NCBI GenBank assembly: GCA_030998225.1
Contig: JAPYXD010000680.1
Span: 1,922,001-1,986,000, forward strand
DNA length: 64,000 nucleotides
From: Diplolepis rosae
Lineage: Eukaryota > Arthropoda > Insecta > Hymenoptera > Diplolepididae
Direction of reading: 5' to 3'
Positions 38,538 through 49,626 of this stretch are shown here, in pieces. The stretch's first letter is position 1. Every line of letters begins with the position of its first letter. The position numbers were made by a program, and so were the translations under genes. A model generated the notes under the pieces. That model saw only the letters and a program-made list of their open reading frames with translations. It had not been told where the DNA came from and did no database searches.

Positions 38538-41500
38538 GTAAGTATTTGAAATTTCATAAAATTATTACTTGATAAGTTTTTGGAATCTCCCTCTCTCTCC
38601 AAAAGAGCGTCCGAGTACAACATATGCTACATATGGAAAAGATGAATTATCCATATTTCTTATATAATTTATTACTCTTGAACGTGGAATTTAAAAATCG
38701 TAAAGTGTTACGAACGTTCGGACGAGGACGTAAAGCAATCCAGAAATAATCCTTTCGAAAAATGTCATAATGATGATTTGTAGACCTCATTTAGGCAAAT
38801 AATTTTCCATCTCAACGTTTTTTTCGTAACTCGCATATTTTGTATAAAATATGGAATTTTTTACTTTTAATAATATTTTTTGAAATAGAAACGAAAAATA
38901 TACATTTTATCAGAAAACAAAGAAACATATCGCTGTTTCAGCTATATTATTAACTATCTTAACCATAAATATAGCTGATATAACCTAAAAAATCCTTGTG
39001 ACAGCTACACATTTTTTTAGGTGTATTTAGCTTGCATAACACACTTGTCACATGAATTTTAAACTATGCCACAATTTAGGACTCTTTTAAGGCTAATTCA
39101 ATGCAACATGTAACATTTTTTTATTTTTTTAACATATGTGTTGTGCCAGCTTAACGTTATGAAATATTCGAAAATCAATACAACAAACTGATTTAAACAA
39201 TTCATTTACATATCATAATTTAAGGCTCTCGAAATACCATAAACTGGATGTATTGCAACTTTTGCTTCCTTATGAAGCAAAATTAGTTAGGTTTAGAGCC
39301 AGAACAACTTGAAATAAACTTCCTTTTTTATTTATAAAATAATTTTCAAAAATATTTTTGTTCTTGAAATTTTAACCATCATGTATATAATTATCAACAT
39401 TTTATGCTATTTTTGTACGCTATGGTCAAATGTATTTTTTATTACGTTAAGCTGGCACAACACATATGTTAAAAAAATAAAAAAATGCTACGTCTCCAGT
39501 CCATGATATATTGAGAGCCTTAAATGAGCCTTAAATTATGATATGTAAGTGAATTGGCTCACACTCTAAAAACAAGTGTGTTACTTCTACACATGAATCA
39601 CGATAGTAACTTTTTAGGCATTTGAAGTGTGTATTTTTAACACAATTTTTGGGTACAAAACGTTAAAGTGTTTGAAAATTAAACGTTACGTTTGTAATGT
39701 GTATTAAAAATACACACTTCAAATGCCTAAAAAGTTACTATCGTGATTCACGTGTAGAAATAACACACTTTTTTTTTAGAGTGCAATCACTTTTTTAACG
39801 TGTTTTATGGTGTGTGGTGCCTGCTTAACGTTAAGCTGGCGCAAACAAATTTTTTTGAAAAAGATGTGTAAGCATCAAATTGAAAAATAAGGCATTGAAT
39901 TAGCCTTAAAAGAGCCCTGAATTGTGACATAGTTTAAAACTTCATCTGACAAGTGTGTTGTGCCAGCTTAATACACCTCATTTTTTTCGTGTAATAAATT
40001 AAAGTAAGAACGAAGTGTTTAAGAACAATTGAATGTAGAGATTTATGAGCACTATCAGAAACCAGTATTGAAATCTCGGATTTTTTCATAAGGTTTTTTC
40101 AAAAACAGAATCAATGCTCCTATTTTAATAATTTTGGCCGGATGTGGATGCGGTTAACAAACTTGTCCTTACTATTTTGGCTGCCATAAAGTCTGCCGAA
40201 TCTCAATTCAATCCGATAATTCTATCGGCAGTTATCGAGTATATGACCTGCAGACAGACGAACACTTTTCTAAAAACCGTTTTTCTGACTCAGGGGGTCT
40301 CAGAACTTGTAATAATATTCTTAATAGAAATTAATACTCAAATACAGACAATTTATTGAATTACCGAGATATCAATTTCTGCAAAATATGGTCGCAACCG
40401 TACATTAATCAAATCAATATAAAATATAAAATTTTATTTTCCAGACATTTTCTATCTTAACAGCTTCCCAATTATTACTTAAAATAGAAAAGTACAATTA
40501 TTTAAGTTTACTTTCTAGCAATACGAATTTTAAAGCTAATATAAAACATAAATTATTAATAATAGGTATACTGCAAACATGAATGTATAATATATAATAC
40601 AGAAATTTAATCAAATAATTACTACTCTTGAAATTTTAAATCTGAGAATCATTAATTGCCCAAAAATAAAAAAGTCTGGATTAAACGGGGCACATGCACT
40701 TTTTACACGGCCCAACAGTAATTGCATCTTATAAACACTACTTTTTTTCACTCCAAGCGTGCGTAGCCGATAGGCTCGATCGTTAAGTTACACGGGAAAA
40801 AATTCCGATCTTTGTTAACCTTAGATGGCCGAATTGGTAACTCCGGTTTGATTCAAGCCCGACAACCGAGTTAAATCTACTCGCATTTCGGGCTTGGCGG
40901 TACCAAGTTGGAAACCGGTTCTGCCTAGTCAGGCCCCGGTTATCGCCATGAAAAAATTCCCACACGTTTTTACTCATTACTTAATATGTCTACGGCAAAT
41001 GATTTCCACCACTTTTTAAAATCTATGAATTAACTGATTACAGGTGCAAATGACACATTTCCTGATGCCGTTGTTTCTTTCTGGCGTCTGGATTACAAAG
41101 GAAGTGTACCACTCGAGTTTTTGGGTGTTGGGGCCTTAATTAAACCAAATTGCATCTTCATTCGGTCACAGTTACTTGAAATTCTCCGACCATTGAAAAC
41201 CATTGGCTTCTACACTGGACGCAGTTTTTTGAGGTCACACACAATGGAGAATTCTGCAATTGTAGAGGAAATGATAATATACGAAGAATACAGTTTTCTA
41301 GTTGTAAGGACTTCCGCATAACACTAAAGAGTTTGAACATGAATGAGTTTTTTTCTTTTTCTATATTACAATGTTTGACGGTATCGAATGCTTAAAACAT
41401 AAGAAATTTAATTTTTCTTTAGGTGAAACCCAGTGTTAGGGTAACAACGACTTTCACGGTATTCAGCAAGGATCTATTTAAACATGGGCAAGATTATGGA

Positions 41501-44500
41501 TATTTTATAGGATGGAATATAAAGGTAGAAATAACATTTTACTTGAATACAATTTATCCCAATTGCCAAGAAATGGACATTTAACCTTATTTGAATCTAC
41601 GAGAACAATTTAGACATTTTCCTCTATTAAAAATATGAGAATAGTCTTCCGGTAGTTAAAGTTATTATTTCTTGTAATTCTTAATTATTAATTAATTTAT
41701 TATTATTATTATTATTATTAATTTTATCATTGCTAGTAGTATAAATTTCAGAAAAAAATTACCAATGAACCTTGGAGATTGATCGAAATTTGACTTTTTA
41801 GACTACGAAACAGTTTTAATTGAATATTTGTAATACACTCGAGATTCCCTATAACGAGAAGCTCGAGCATCGGAGGCCTCTCTGCATCGAGCGCGAGAGG
41901 GATCCCCTCCATATCCTACTTGTTGCTACGCGCTGTTATGCGCATTGTATAATGCGCGCAGTCAGTCTGTCAGTGAGGCTATGTGAATAATTTATTTACA
42001 TACTTAAAAGCGTATAAAAAAGATTTCTGTGAGTACTGAACATGGAATTAACTTATTTGACGGTATGTACTCAAAATACTGGAAATTTGTGATTAATTCA
42101 TTAATTTGTGATAAAAAGCATCAAACTCATTGATTACTGTTTCAAATTCGAGCGCGCTTCATTCCGTAGTAGTGGGGGATGAGGGGTCGATCGTCTGCTC
42201 GTTATAGGGAGGCGTGGCGCGCTCGTAAAAGGGAGGCCTCGTTACAGGGAGGCCTCGTTACAGGGAATCTCGTTATAGGGAATCTCGAGTGTATATGAAA
42301 TTTGTTTTGCGTCCAAGTGATATTGAGATAATTGTAGAAATAATCAATACGGGCGAAACGTTGGCAAACATTTATTACGAATATACTGATGTCCGAATTG
42401 TACCCGTATTGATTATTTCTACAATTATCTCAATACTTGTTATGTTTTGATAGTATGGGGCCAGAATAATGCCGGTTGTTTTCCATCGTAATGCGCGCCT
42501 TGTACTTCTTACAGAAGTACATTTTTCTGACGTAAGTGTAGTATGCAAAGATTTACAACATTGTACATATAAAGAATCTTGTAATACATAACCTCTAAAT
42601 TTGAATCAGTGAGCAATGGGTCACTGAATGAAATCAGTAAAAACAATCACTAACAATCAGTTAAATTTCACTCATTCAAGCAGCTGGAAATGGTTCAGTA
42701 CATGAATTTATGAAGCATTTTCACTAAAAATCAGTGACGTCTCACTTCTTCAAATTCTGAGAATAAACCATAGCAGGGTGTCTAGTGATCACGCAATCTG
42801 AAATTCTTCACCGTTGTACATAAATTTGAAAACTAATTCCTTACAACAGTTCGGAATACGTATTTAAAATTAATTGAAAAAATCATAAGTGAGTATGAGG
42901 CATGTTATTTTAAGAAAATTTCCTAATGGTTCGATCATAATATTACCAAAGAGCTAGATAAAAACTGATGTAAGAAATATAAACTCTCAACTTCAAAATA
43001 ACTTTAGAAGCGAAAAAATATTCACTTTTTATATTTATTGAGTAAATTGAAATGATTGAATTGTAAGATTAGAGCTTTTATTTAGTTCTCTTAAAGAGAC
43101 AAAAATTAGGTTTTTTTGAAAAAAGTCGATTTTTTTATAAAATAAAAAATATTCCCGGTCTTAAATAAAATCTTCAGGTTTTTTCCGACTTTTTCTCGGC
43201 CAACCAAAATTCCGAGGTTTTCCCGGTTTTTCCCGATTTCCTGGTCCACCAGACACCTTGATATACTATAGTTTTTCGAAGAATGAATTAATAGTATTCT
43301 TGAATTACTATTATAATCTTTTTTAGTTACAAAGATGATAATAGAAAACTACTGTAAATATTTCAGTTTCCTGGTTCCAGTTTTTTAGTAAAGAAGACTG
43401 ATATTTTAGGAATTAGTAACAAATTTGACAAAGATAAGCGTCACTTTCTAAAAGTTGATCTTACATTGTCTCTACACATTGATAAGATATTCCAACGCGT
43501 AGAAACACTTCAGGAAACGGGTAAGTTTGATTTCAACCATTTTTTATTTTTATTTCTACGAACTTCTTTTCTGTGTCAATGTAAAATCTGCATGAGAATT
43601 TCTTCAAGATTCGTTCACGTGGATTAACTTTGCAAAACCAAGGTTCATTAAGTTTTTCAGGACAAAAATTATACTTTTACCCTTCAAAAAAGAAAGATTC
43701 TTCTCTGAAACAGTCGTTTTTTTCTTAGTGAATAATTTTTAAAAAATCAACATTTTGCTAGAAACCATTATTGCAGATGGGCAATAAAAAGTAAATCAAA
43801 AACTCTAATTGTCAAAAGCAACTTATATGGGGCAGTTGGGATTCAGTTTTTTGCCTCTAAGAACCAAACTTTCTAGGAAAGCGGAATTATGAAGCTGACT
43901 GAAAGATGGCAAAAGGTCATCGAACAAAATGGTCAATGCATAATTGATCAATATTGTCATTTGTATTAATGAAAAAAACGAAATTACTTTGTTGCCAACC
44001 CAATATATCACGTCACTATACCCAGGATTTTTTCTTAGTGTTGAAGAGGTGTTGACAAATTCTCTAGATATTTAGTAGGCGGCACATAAAATACATATGC
44101 AAGAAAACTTTAATGCCTCAAAAAAGAGAGAAATGAATTTCTGATTATCAGATTTTTCAATTTTTAACGCTTTTTTGGAAGAGAGTCACTCACATTTCAA
44201 AACATCTGAATTCAAAAAATTTTCGCTCCCTTTTTTAAGGGTAGAAAAAAATAGTGACTCGATGGAGCAATTCTGAGGTCAGATTCAGTTTCAGCGACCC
44301 CGAAAATATAAAAATGCGTTGGTTGAGTCTGGCGCATGAATTTTTTTTTTGTGGCTGCGTAATAATTCGTCATTGGAATTAGTATCAAGATTCGGTTTTA
44401 GATTACATATAATGTTAATAAATACTTTTAGTAGTTCTAAATTAAAAAACAAGAATCGATAGTCCAAATTTTACAACATTTCTATTACTAGGGTACAACG

Positions 44501-47500
44501 TATGTGGATTTTTATACTATTCTTTGATTTCAACCCAGTTTGTATACATTCTGGGTTTTTGGAATCGAATAATAGTTTTAACTATGCAATGGTATTTGCC
44601 TGTCCGTCAATTAACTAGTTAAAAAATAAGATTGCAGCAAACAATTTCTATCTTATTTCAAAATTGATAAATTAATTGAATTCAGATACAAGCCCATATC
44701 CTGATGCCGTTGTTTCTTTCTGGAGTCTCGACGAAAAAAAAGTACCAAAAGAACTGTTATATATTGGGGCCTTAATAAGACCAAATTGGATCCTTATTCC
44801 TCATAAATTTTTCAAAACGTTGGAGGAATATAAAAACTATGCCATTTACACTGGACGCAAGTTTAAGAAAGATAAAATCACTGATAAGCCAACCAACAAT
44901 TTTATAAAATTTGAAATTGTAGACAAAAAACTTATTCCATTAAATGACAGGCTCATAATTTTAGTCGTAAGTACTTCTGCATAACACTAAAGAATATAAA
45001 ATGAAATTTCTTATATTTTTAAAAATTATCGAATGCTTGGAATGTAAAAAATTTAATTTTTCTTTAGATGCAACCCGGTATTAGGCTACCAATGCCTTAT
45101 ACAGTAACCAACCGAAATGAATATTATGGCAAAACATCCTATTGTGGAGATTTTATAGGATGGACAACAATGGTAAAAATATATGTATAGTTAAATTACT
45201 GTCGCATTATTGCCTGAAGGTCTGCCAGTAGTTGATCAACGCTTTTCTAGTACTGTCTTGTAAAGTACTTGGTTTCACTTCTTACATTTAATACTAGAAG
45301 TGAAAATAAGTTTTTTGCAAAAAATTTGCTATCGTCGTGACTTAATAGGGGAAACTCGTTTCACTTGATAAGTTTTTTTACTGCATAGTCAATAATCTTG
45401 ATTCTGTGAAAGATAAATGTACATTAAAATAATTTGCAGTCGGCTACCGGGGCTGAATAGAGACTGGATGGGCCTTGTACATCCACTGTCGGGAAATTAC
45501 TTTTTCCATAGTCGAAAGAAGGTTGGCCCTGCTGTACACCCAACCTTGTAGAAACGCTGGTATTTTACCGCCGACTACCAGGGCTGAATAGATGGATAGA
45601 CCTGGGATAGACCTTGTACATCCGCTACCGGAAAAGTAAATCCACAGTCGGAATAAGGTTGGGACAATTGTTTCTCAACATAGTACCAACGTTGGTAAAC
45701 AACAGTCGATTTCCTACGTTGGACCAACATTTAACCGATCGTCATATTCGGCAGAGTGTCATAATTTCTGCTTGAGGCTTAACGTCGAAATATAACATTT
45801 CTACACCTACTTTCTGAATGAAGGTTCGAAAGTTAGTTGCAACTGCTCTTTAGTTATTCATTTCAACTCATATTTTACAATAGACTATTTACTACACGAC
45901 AGTAATTCTCTCATTGGCGGTACTAGATCAACTACGGGGCATCAGGAAAAAAGCAGTAGTGGGCTAGTACAGTGTTGTTAATAAACTTCAGCACTTTTAT
46001 CAAAATTTTGATCCTATGAATTATAAAAAATTAAAAACTATATATTTTATATGTCTCGATAGCACGGTGCCATGACAAACAAGGGTTCTTTGAACTATTT
46101 TCAGGGAAATATTATACTGAAATTCGATAATGGCGATGCTGACATAAAAGATGTAAGTACATGGAATTACAATATTATGCAAATATGAAAAATCTTGAAG
46201 TCTAGATGTACTCAGAAAAAATTCGTTCATGAATAAGTCCCGAATTGTGTTCTTAAGTCTTAGGATACGAGAAAAATTCAAGCGTATTCAAATAAGAATC
46301 TGATAAAATATACTGTGAAGAGTTTAGAATAGTTAAGAAAATTTTCCAGAATTATGCAGTCATGAAATGTCAGTCATTCATTCTGAAAGGAACCTAGCTT
46401 CACTATCAATAGACTTTTTTTAGAGTGTACCAGTATCAAATCAACTTTGTACAAACACTGGTATTTTACAGTGTTAATTATCAGGGTCGATTAGACACTC
46501 TGTGGACCTTGTACATTTACTGTCGGAAAATTACTTTGCCCACAGTCGGAAGAAGGTTGGGCCTGTTGTACATCCAACATTGTACAAACGCTGGTATTTT
46601 ACAGTCGACTACCGGGGCTAAATAGACACTGGATAGACCTAGTAAATCCACTGTCGGTAAATTACTTTTTCCACAGTCGGAATAAGGTTGGGCCAATTGT
46701 TTCGCAACATTGTACCAACGTTGGTAATCAATAGTCGATCTCCTACATCGGACCAACATTTAACCGATCGTCATATTCGGCAGAGTTTCATGATTTATGC
46801 TTGGGGCTTAGCGTCGAAATATAACATTTCTACACCTACTTTCTGAATGAAGGTTCGAAAGTTAGTTGCAACTGCTCTTCAGTTATTAAAAACAACTCAT
46901 ATTTTAAAATAGACTATTTACTACACGACAGTAATTCACTCATTGGCAGTACTAGATCAACTACGGGCGTCAGGAAAAAAGCAGTAGTGGGCTAGTACAG
47001 TATTGTTAATAAACTTCAGCGCTTCTATCAAAATTTTGATCCTTTGAATTAGAAAGAAATAAAAAATATATAATTTATATGTCTGGATAGGACGGAGCCG
47101 TGACAAAGAAGGGTTCTTTGAACTATTATCAGGGAAATATTGAACTGTACTTCGAGGAAGACGATGCTGACATAAAAGATGTAAGTACATGGAATTACAA
47201 TATTATGCAAATATGAAAAAACTTTAAGTCTAGATGTACTCAGAAAAAATTCGTTCATGAATAAGTCCCGAATTGTGTTCTTAAGTCCTAGGATACGAGA
47301 AAAATTCAAGCGTATTCAAATAGGAATCTGATCAAATATGTTGTGAAGAGTTTAGAATGGTTAAGAAAATTTTCGGGAACTATAGAGTCGTATTTTGAGG
47401 AGAATCAACTGAAAATTCATAATACTCAATTACGGAAAATATGATGAAGAATTTCTTGAATATCAGGCATTCATTCAAACTGTATTCATTAAGGCCATGT

Positions 47501-48506
47501 ATGACTTATCCGATCCTTAACTTACGGACAGTAAGTTTGTTGATAATTATAAATATTTAGAAGCCGATAAAAGTTCCCTAGTGCTTTCTACCTGATTACT
47601 TAAAGTTTCAACTCGATGCCGCAACACGGAGAAAAAAATGATAATGAATCTATAGCATTTCTGCCAAAAGCATGTATATTATTGATTCAAACAATATTCT
47701 AGAAGAAATGATACATATGTTACCAATTTTATATCATTTTGATTTGAATCAACGATAAACATGCTTTTGGCAGAAATGCTATAGATTCAATAGCATTTTT
47801 TTCTTAGTGAAATAATATAACTATGCGAAGAACGAAGAAGAAGTGTCGGCAAGATAGAAATCGGATAAGTCATACATGGGCTTGAGATTATGGATCAACC
47901 AGTACAGCTGATTAAATCAATGAAATCAGTTTTCCCCAACATTTTTTCACAATAATGAATTTTTTTAGCTAAAACTTTGGGACACAACAAAGGACATATT
48001 AGTGGATGGCTGTAGACTTTAATTAGTTATTAACAATTAATGAAACAAGAATATTTGTACTGTTTTAGAACTTTTACTTCGAATTCCGGAATTTTTATCG
48101 AGAGTTCGGAACAATTTACCAAAAATCCATGAACGACTTACAAACTATACCCCCTATTCCAAACTTAGGTATACATAAGTTCCGCACTTTTTCATGAACA
48201 AATTTTTTTCGTGTACTAGTTTTCTTGATCATAGATTAATTATTTTGAAAATAGTTTTATAACCTGTGTTATTTGCAATGAAGATAACTACTGTCAAAAT
48301 TTCAGTTACCACTGGGCAGTTTTATAGTGAAGAACAATAACATAATAGCATTTTTCATTGGTACTGATAAAGAAAAGGTAAATTTTTTGCATCTTAAATA
48401 CAGCGAATCTAGTGCGATTATGAAAATTCTCAAACTTGAAGATCATCAGGAATTGGATTGCCCGAAACCAGAAGAAAATGTAAAGAAAAAAGCAAGACTT
48501 GAATAA
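38480..48506 (+). CDS. Gene II: secreted double-domain serine-protease-like (S1 homologue) protein, with a duplicated exon
   Basis: The model joins 38480-38537, 41044-41303, 41423-41524, 42454-42531, 43367-43520, 44686-44966, 45068-45172, 46063-46152 and/or 47091-47180, and 48306-48506. With one short exon it gives 442 residues, with both 472; all junctions keep frame. The layout is the same as gene I. Domain B keeps the NDR of the Asp strand and FIGW, and NWILIPHKF where the family has NWVLTAAHC, so His is displaced by one position; the Ser site reads LPLGSF. Proteolytic activity is therefore unlikely. The tail ends EENVKKKARLE. Between genes I and II, replacement changes far outnumber silent ones and introns are better conserved than exons, which suggests selection for change. 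Confidence 0.8.
39115..39490. mobile_element. TTGTGCCAGCTTA inverted-repeat element, short copy
   Basis: AACATATGTGTTGTGCCAGC at the left and GCTGGCACAACACATATGTT at the right, as in 8455-9245 but with most of the interior lost. Confidence 0.65.
39562..39783. mobile_element. 222-bp near-perfect palindromic MITE
   Basis: CACTCTAAAAACAAGTGTG... and ...CACACTTTTTTTTTAGAGTG, with arms of about 95 bases (GTTACTATCGTGATTCACG against its inverse). A CA pair flanks each side; related repeats elsewhere (for example near 9170) carry the joined GGCTCAATCA site. Confidence 0.82.
40045..40330 (-). mobile_element. Partial inverted copy of the GTCT repeat family
   Basis: Matches the first 330 bases of 7010-8455 in reverse (CTGACTCAGGGGGTCTCA, AACAAACTTGTCCTTACT, ATTTATGAGCACTATCAGAA). 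Only a short CAGACAGACG remains of the microsatellite. The + strand frame 40144-40359 is part of it. Confidence 0.65.
41044..41303 (+). CDS. Gene II exon 2: domain A, N-terminal half
   Basis: Same length and phases as gene I exon 2. Encodes GANDTFPDAVVSFWRLD, GVGALIKPNCIFIRSQ, FYTGRSF and EYSFLV. The donor is GTAAGG. The His position is lost (FIRSQ). Confidence 0.85.
41423..41524 (+). CDS. Gene II exon 3: domain A central segment
   Basis: 34 codons, one more than gene I; VKPSVRVTTTFTVFSK and FIGWNIK. Phase 0; donor GTAGAA. Confidence 0.8.
41697..41720. repeat. ATT microsatellite
   Basis: About eight uninterrupted ATT units in intron 3; the gene I counterpart is not expanded. Confidence 0.85.
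41836..42291. mobile_element. 456-bp TA-flanked element with CACTCGAGATTCCCTATAAC ends
   Basis: The left end CACTCGAGATTCCCTATAAC and the right inverse GTTATAGGGAATCTCGAGTG match perfectly over about 25 bases. TA on both sides. The right end repeats GGGAGGCCTCGTTACA, giving extra terminal-like words. Not present in gene I at this place. Confidence 0.85.
42321..42435. repeat. Perfect 33-bp hairpin arms just upstream of an acceptor
   Basis: TATTGAGATAATTGTAGAAA begins the left arm, and the right arm ends TTTCTACAATTATCTCAATA. The 49-base loop contains GCGAAACGTTGGCAA, similar to the GAAACGTTTGCC end of the Penelope-like copies, so this may be a tiny inverted relic of such an element. Confidence 0.8.
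42454..42531 (+). CDS. Gene II exon 4: domain A segment
   Basis: 26 codons, YGARIMPVVFHRN then RLVLLTEVHFSD; phase 0; donor GTAAGT. As in gene I, the frame runs on 19 codons through the donor with three cysteines before TAA. Confidence 0.8.
42532..43366 (+). other. Gene II intron 4 (835 bp)
   Basis: Includes a hAT-like fragment with ends CAGGGTGTCTAGTG (42776) and CCACCAGACACCTTG (about 43261). The gene I intron keeps the right-hand end and carries a different MITE instead. Confidence 0.65.
42776..43261. mobile_element. hAT-like fragment
   Basis: CAGGGTGTCTAGTG against the rough inverse CACCAGACACCTTG, with repeated TTTTCCCGG words near the right end. The family resembles 58340-59415. Confidence 0.5.
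43367..43520 (+). CDS. Gene II exon 5: domain A C-terminal part and linker
   Basis: 154 bases as in gene I: FPGSSFLVKKTDILGISN and FDKDKRHFLKV, ending LQET plus one base. Phase 1 out, matching exon 6. Confidence 0.82.
43521..44685 (+). other. Gene II intron 5 (1,165 bp)
   Basis: No insertions of note; the last 680 bases are conserved with gene I (19250-19937). No gene seen. Confidence 0.7.
44686..44966 (+). CDS. Gene II exon 6: domain B, N-terminal half
   Basis: DTSPYPDAVVSFWSLD, LLYIGALIRPNWILIPHKFF, YAIYTGRKF and LNDRLIILV. This is the best-preserved S1 resemblance in the window: the NDR pair is kept at the Asp strand, but the catalytic His position is K (the His lies one residue earlier). 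Confidence 0.87.
45068..45172 (+). CDS. Gene II exon 7: domain B central segment
   Basis: 35 codons: MQPGIRLPMPYTVTN, SYCGDFIGWTTM. The CGDFIGW run stands for the family VSGWG strand. Confidence 0.82.
45435..45770. repeat. Tandem array upstream of the first short exon
   Basis: Two to three units of the CAGTCGGAAGAAGGTTGG array, ending GGACCAACATTTAACCGATC as in gene I. Confidence 0.72.
46063..46152 (+). CDS. Gene II exon 8a (first copy of the duplicated exon)
   Basis: 30 codons, phase 0 at both ends: HGAMTNKGSLNYFQG then NIILKFDNGDADIKD; acceptor TCGATAG, donor GTAAGT. Seven bases differ from gene I exon 8, nearly all changing amino acids and clustered in the first half. Confidence 0.78.
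46415..46790. repeat. Tandem array between the duplicated exons
   Basis: Three units of the same array as at 45435; it occupies the place that 23990-24375 has in gene I. Confidence 0.72.
47091..47180 (+). CDS. Gene II exon 8b (second copy of the duplicated exon)
   Basis: 30 codons, DGAVTKKGSLNYYQG then NIELYFEEDDADIKD, with intact acceptor (CTGGATAG) and donor GTAAGT. It has open frame and phase-0 ends, so it can replace or follow 8a. It is more acidic than 8a in the second half. About 1,030 bp separate the copies, and the flanks are duplicated too (45720-46370 and 46750-47340). Confidence 0.75.
47503..47888. mobile_element. Element with GGCCATGTATGACTTATCC ends, containing another MITE
   Basis: GGCCATGTATGACTTATCCG at the left and CGGATAAGTCATACATGGGC at the right, in an ATTAA context on the left. 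The MITE 47635-47809 is nested near its middle. Confidence 0.65.
47635..47809. mobile_element. CACGGAGAAAAAAATG MITE, copy 3 of the 5411-5598 family
   Basis: Ends CACGGAGAAAAAAATG and CATTTTTTTCTTAGTG; interior CCAAAAGCATGTATA and its complement as in the other two copies. More diverged. Confidence 0.72.
48306..48506 (+). CDS. Gene II last exon: domain B C-terminus and stop
   Basis: 66 codons and TAA (48504-48506) after TTTCAG. LPLGSFIVKNNNIIAFFIGT, then a charged stretch and KKKARLE. Same length as the gene I exon. Confidence 0.85.
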   Translation, partial: LPLGSFIVKNNNIIAFFIGTDKEKVNFLHLKYSESSAIMKILKLEDHQELDCPKPEENVKKKARLE

Positions 48507-49501
48507 TAATTTGTATTAGGGCCATGTATGTGACGTATCCGATCCCTACCTTACTCAAACTTTTTTTCTGTCCTTCGCATTTCCACATTAGTTGAGATAT
48601 CACGTAAACAAATAAACAAATTTATTTTTGCAATTTTTTTTATGAATATAAAAATTTAGGACCAGATAAACGTTTTTTACTGTTTTTTACTTAAGGGCAT
48701 GTGATACTTAGGAGATTAGCAAATTTTATTGATTTTAGGTTTCTATATGTTTTTGACCAAAGTACATATAATTTTCCTTTCAAAATTTAGGAAATGGTAG
48801 TGAAGTTAAAAACGGACGTAGTTTTTTTTTCTTTTTTTTTTTTTCTTTTTTGGTGAGGAGGAAAAATGGCAAAATCTGTTATAGACGTTGTATATCGGAA
48901 AATTTCTCAAATTTTCAAAAGAAAATTTTATGTATTGGCACAGAAGGGGAAGAGTTGCGCAATTGATAACATTTATGTAGTTGGTATGGCAAGCAGAATA
49001 GGGGATTGTTAAGTCCCACAAAGTCCTGAACAACGAGGTTCTACTGTAAACCGTAATGTAGCAAAATACTTGTGTAAAAAGAATTTAAAAGATATATCGG
49101 TCCCCTACTTTTTCTCCGCTCGCTGCATTTAGGTTTTTATAATAATTCAAATTTAAAGAATTTGAAATTTTTCTATGGAAACAGAGATATCATAAATCGG
49201 TGAGTAAATTGTAAATTTGTAAAACATTTATCTTTGGTCATAAATATATAAGTAAATTTTAATTTTTTCAAAACAATTATAACTTTGAATTTATTTAAAA
49301 TCACCAAATTAAATTTGCAAATGGTCGGTACGTGGTTTGTGCCATTTTCGAAGATTAGATTATGTCAGGTCAGAGATAAGGAGAGGTAAATTACGTAAAA
49401 ACTAAAGAGGTATATGATTGGATACTAAGCATGTAGAGAACTTTAATTATCTCCTATATTCTAATGTTTTACAGAAATTTTGAATTAATGTTTGAATTTA
49501 T

Positions 49502-49626
49502 GGCACTGAAGAGGGCCCCCATATGTGGCCGAAACGTTTGCCTTGCTTTCTTTTTGAGTATTTTTATATCTAATAGTGATAATTTTAATCAAAGAAAATA
49601 AAAAGAATCTAACCCTATGCCAAAAT
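49502..49626 (+). mobile_element. Penelope-like 3' end, copy 3, with hammerhead-like motif
   Basis: Starts abruptly at GGCACTGAAGAGGGCCCCC, with ATATGTGGCCGAAACG at 49521-49536, and runs to CCCTATGCCAAAATAA. Only the last 125 bases of the family are present, so it is strongly 5'-truncated. The core words CTGAAGA and GAAAC are unchanged from the other two copies. Confidence 0.55.

Larger units (their letters stand above)
38538..41043 (+). other. Gene II intron 1 (2,506 bp)
   Basis: Contains a TTGTGCCAGCTTA inverted-repeat element (about 39115-39490), the palindromic MITE 39562-39783, a partial inverted copy of the GTCT repeat family (40045-40330) and AT-rich sequence. No exon seen. Confidence 0.7.
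41525..42453 (+). other. Gene II intron 3 (929 bp)
   Basis: Holds an (ATT)n microsatellite at about 41697-41720, the TA-flanked element 41836-42291 and a 33-bp-arm hairpin (42321-42435) that ends 18 bases before the exon 4 acceptor. Confidence 0.8.
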
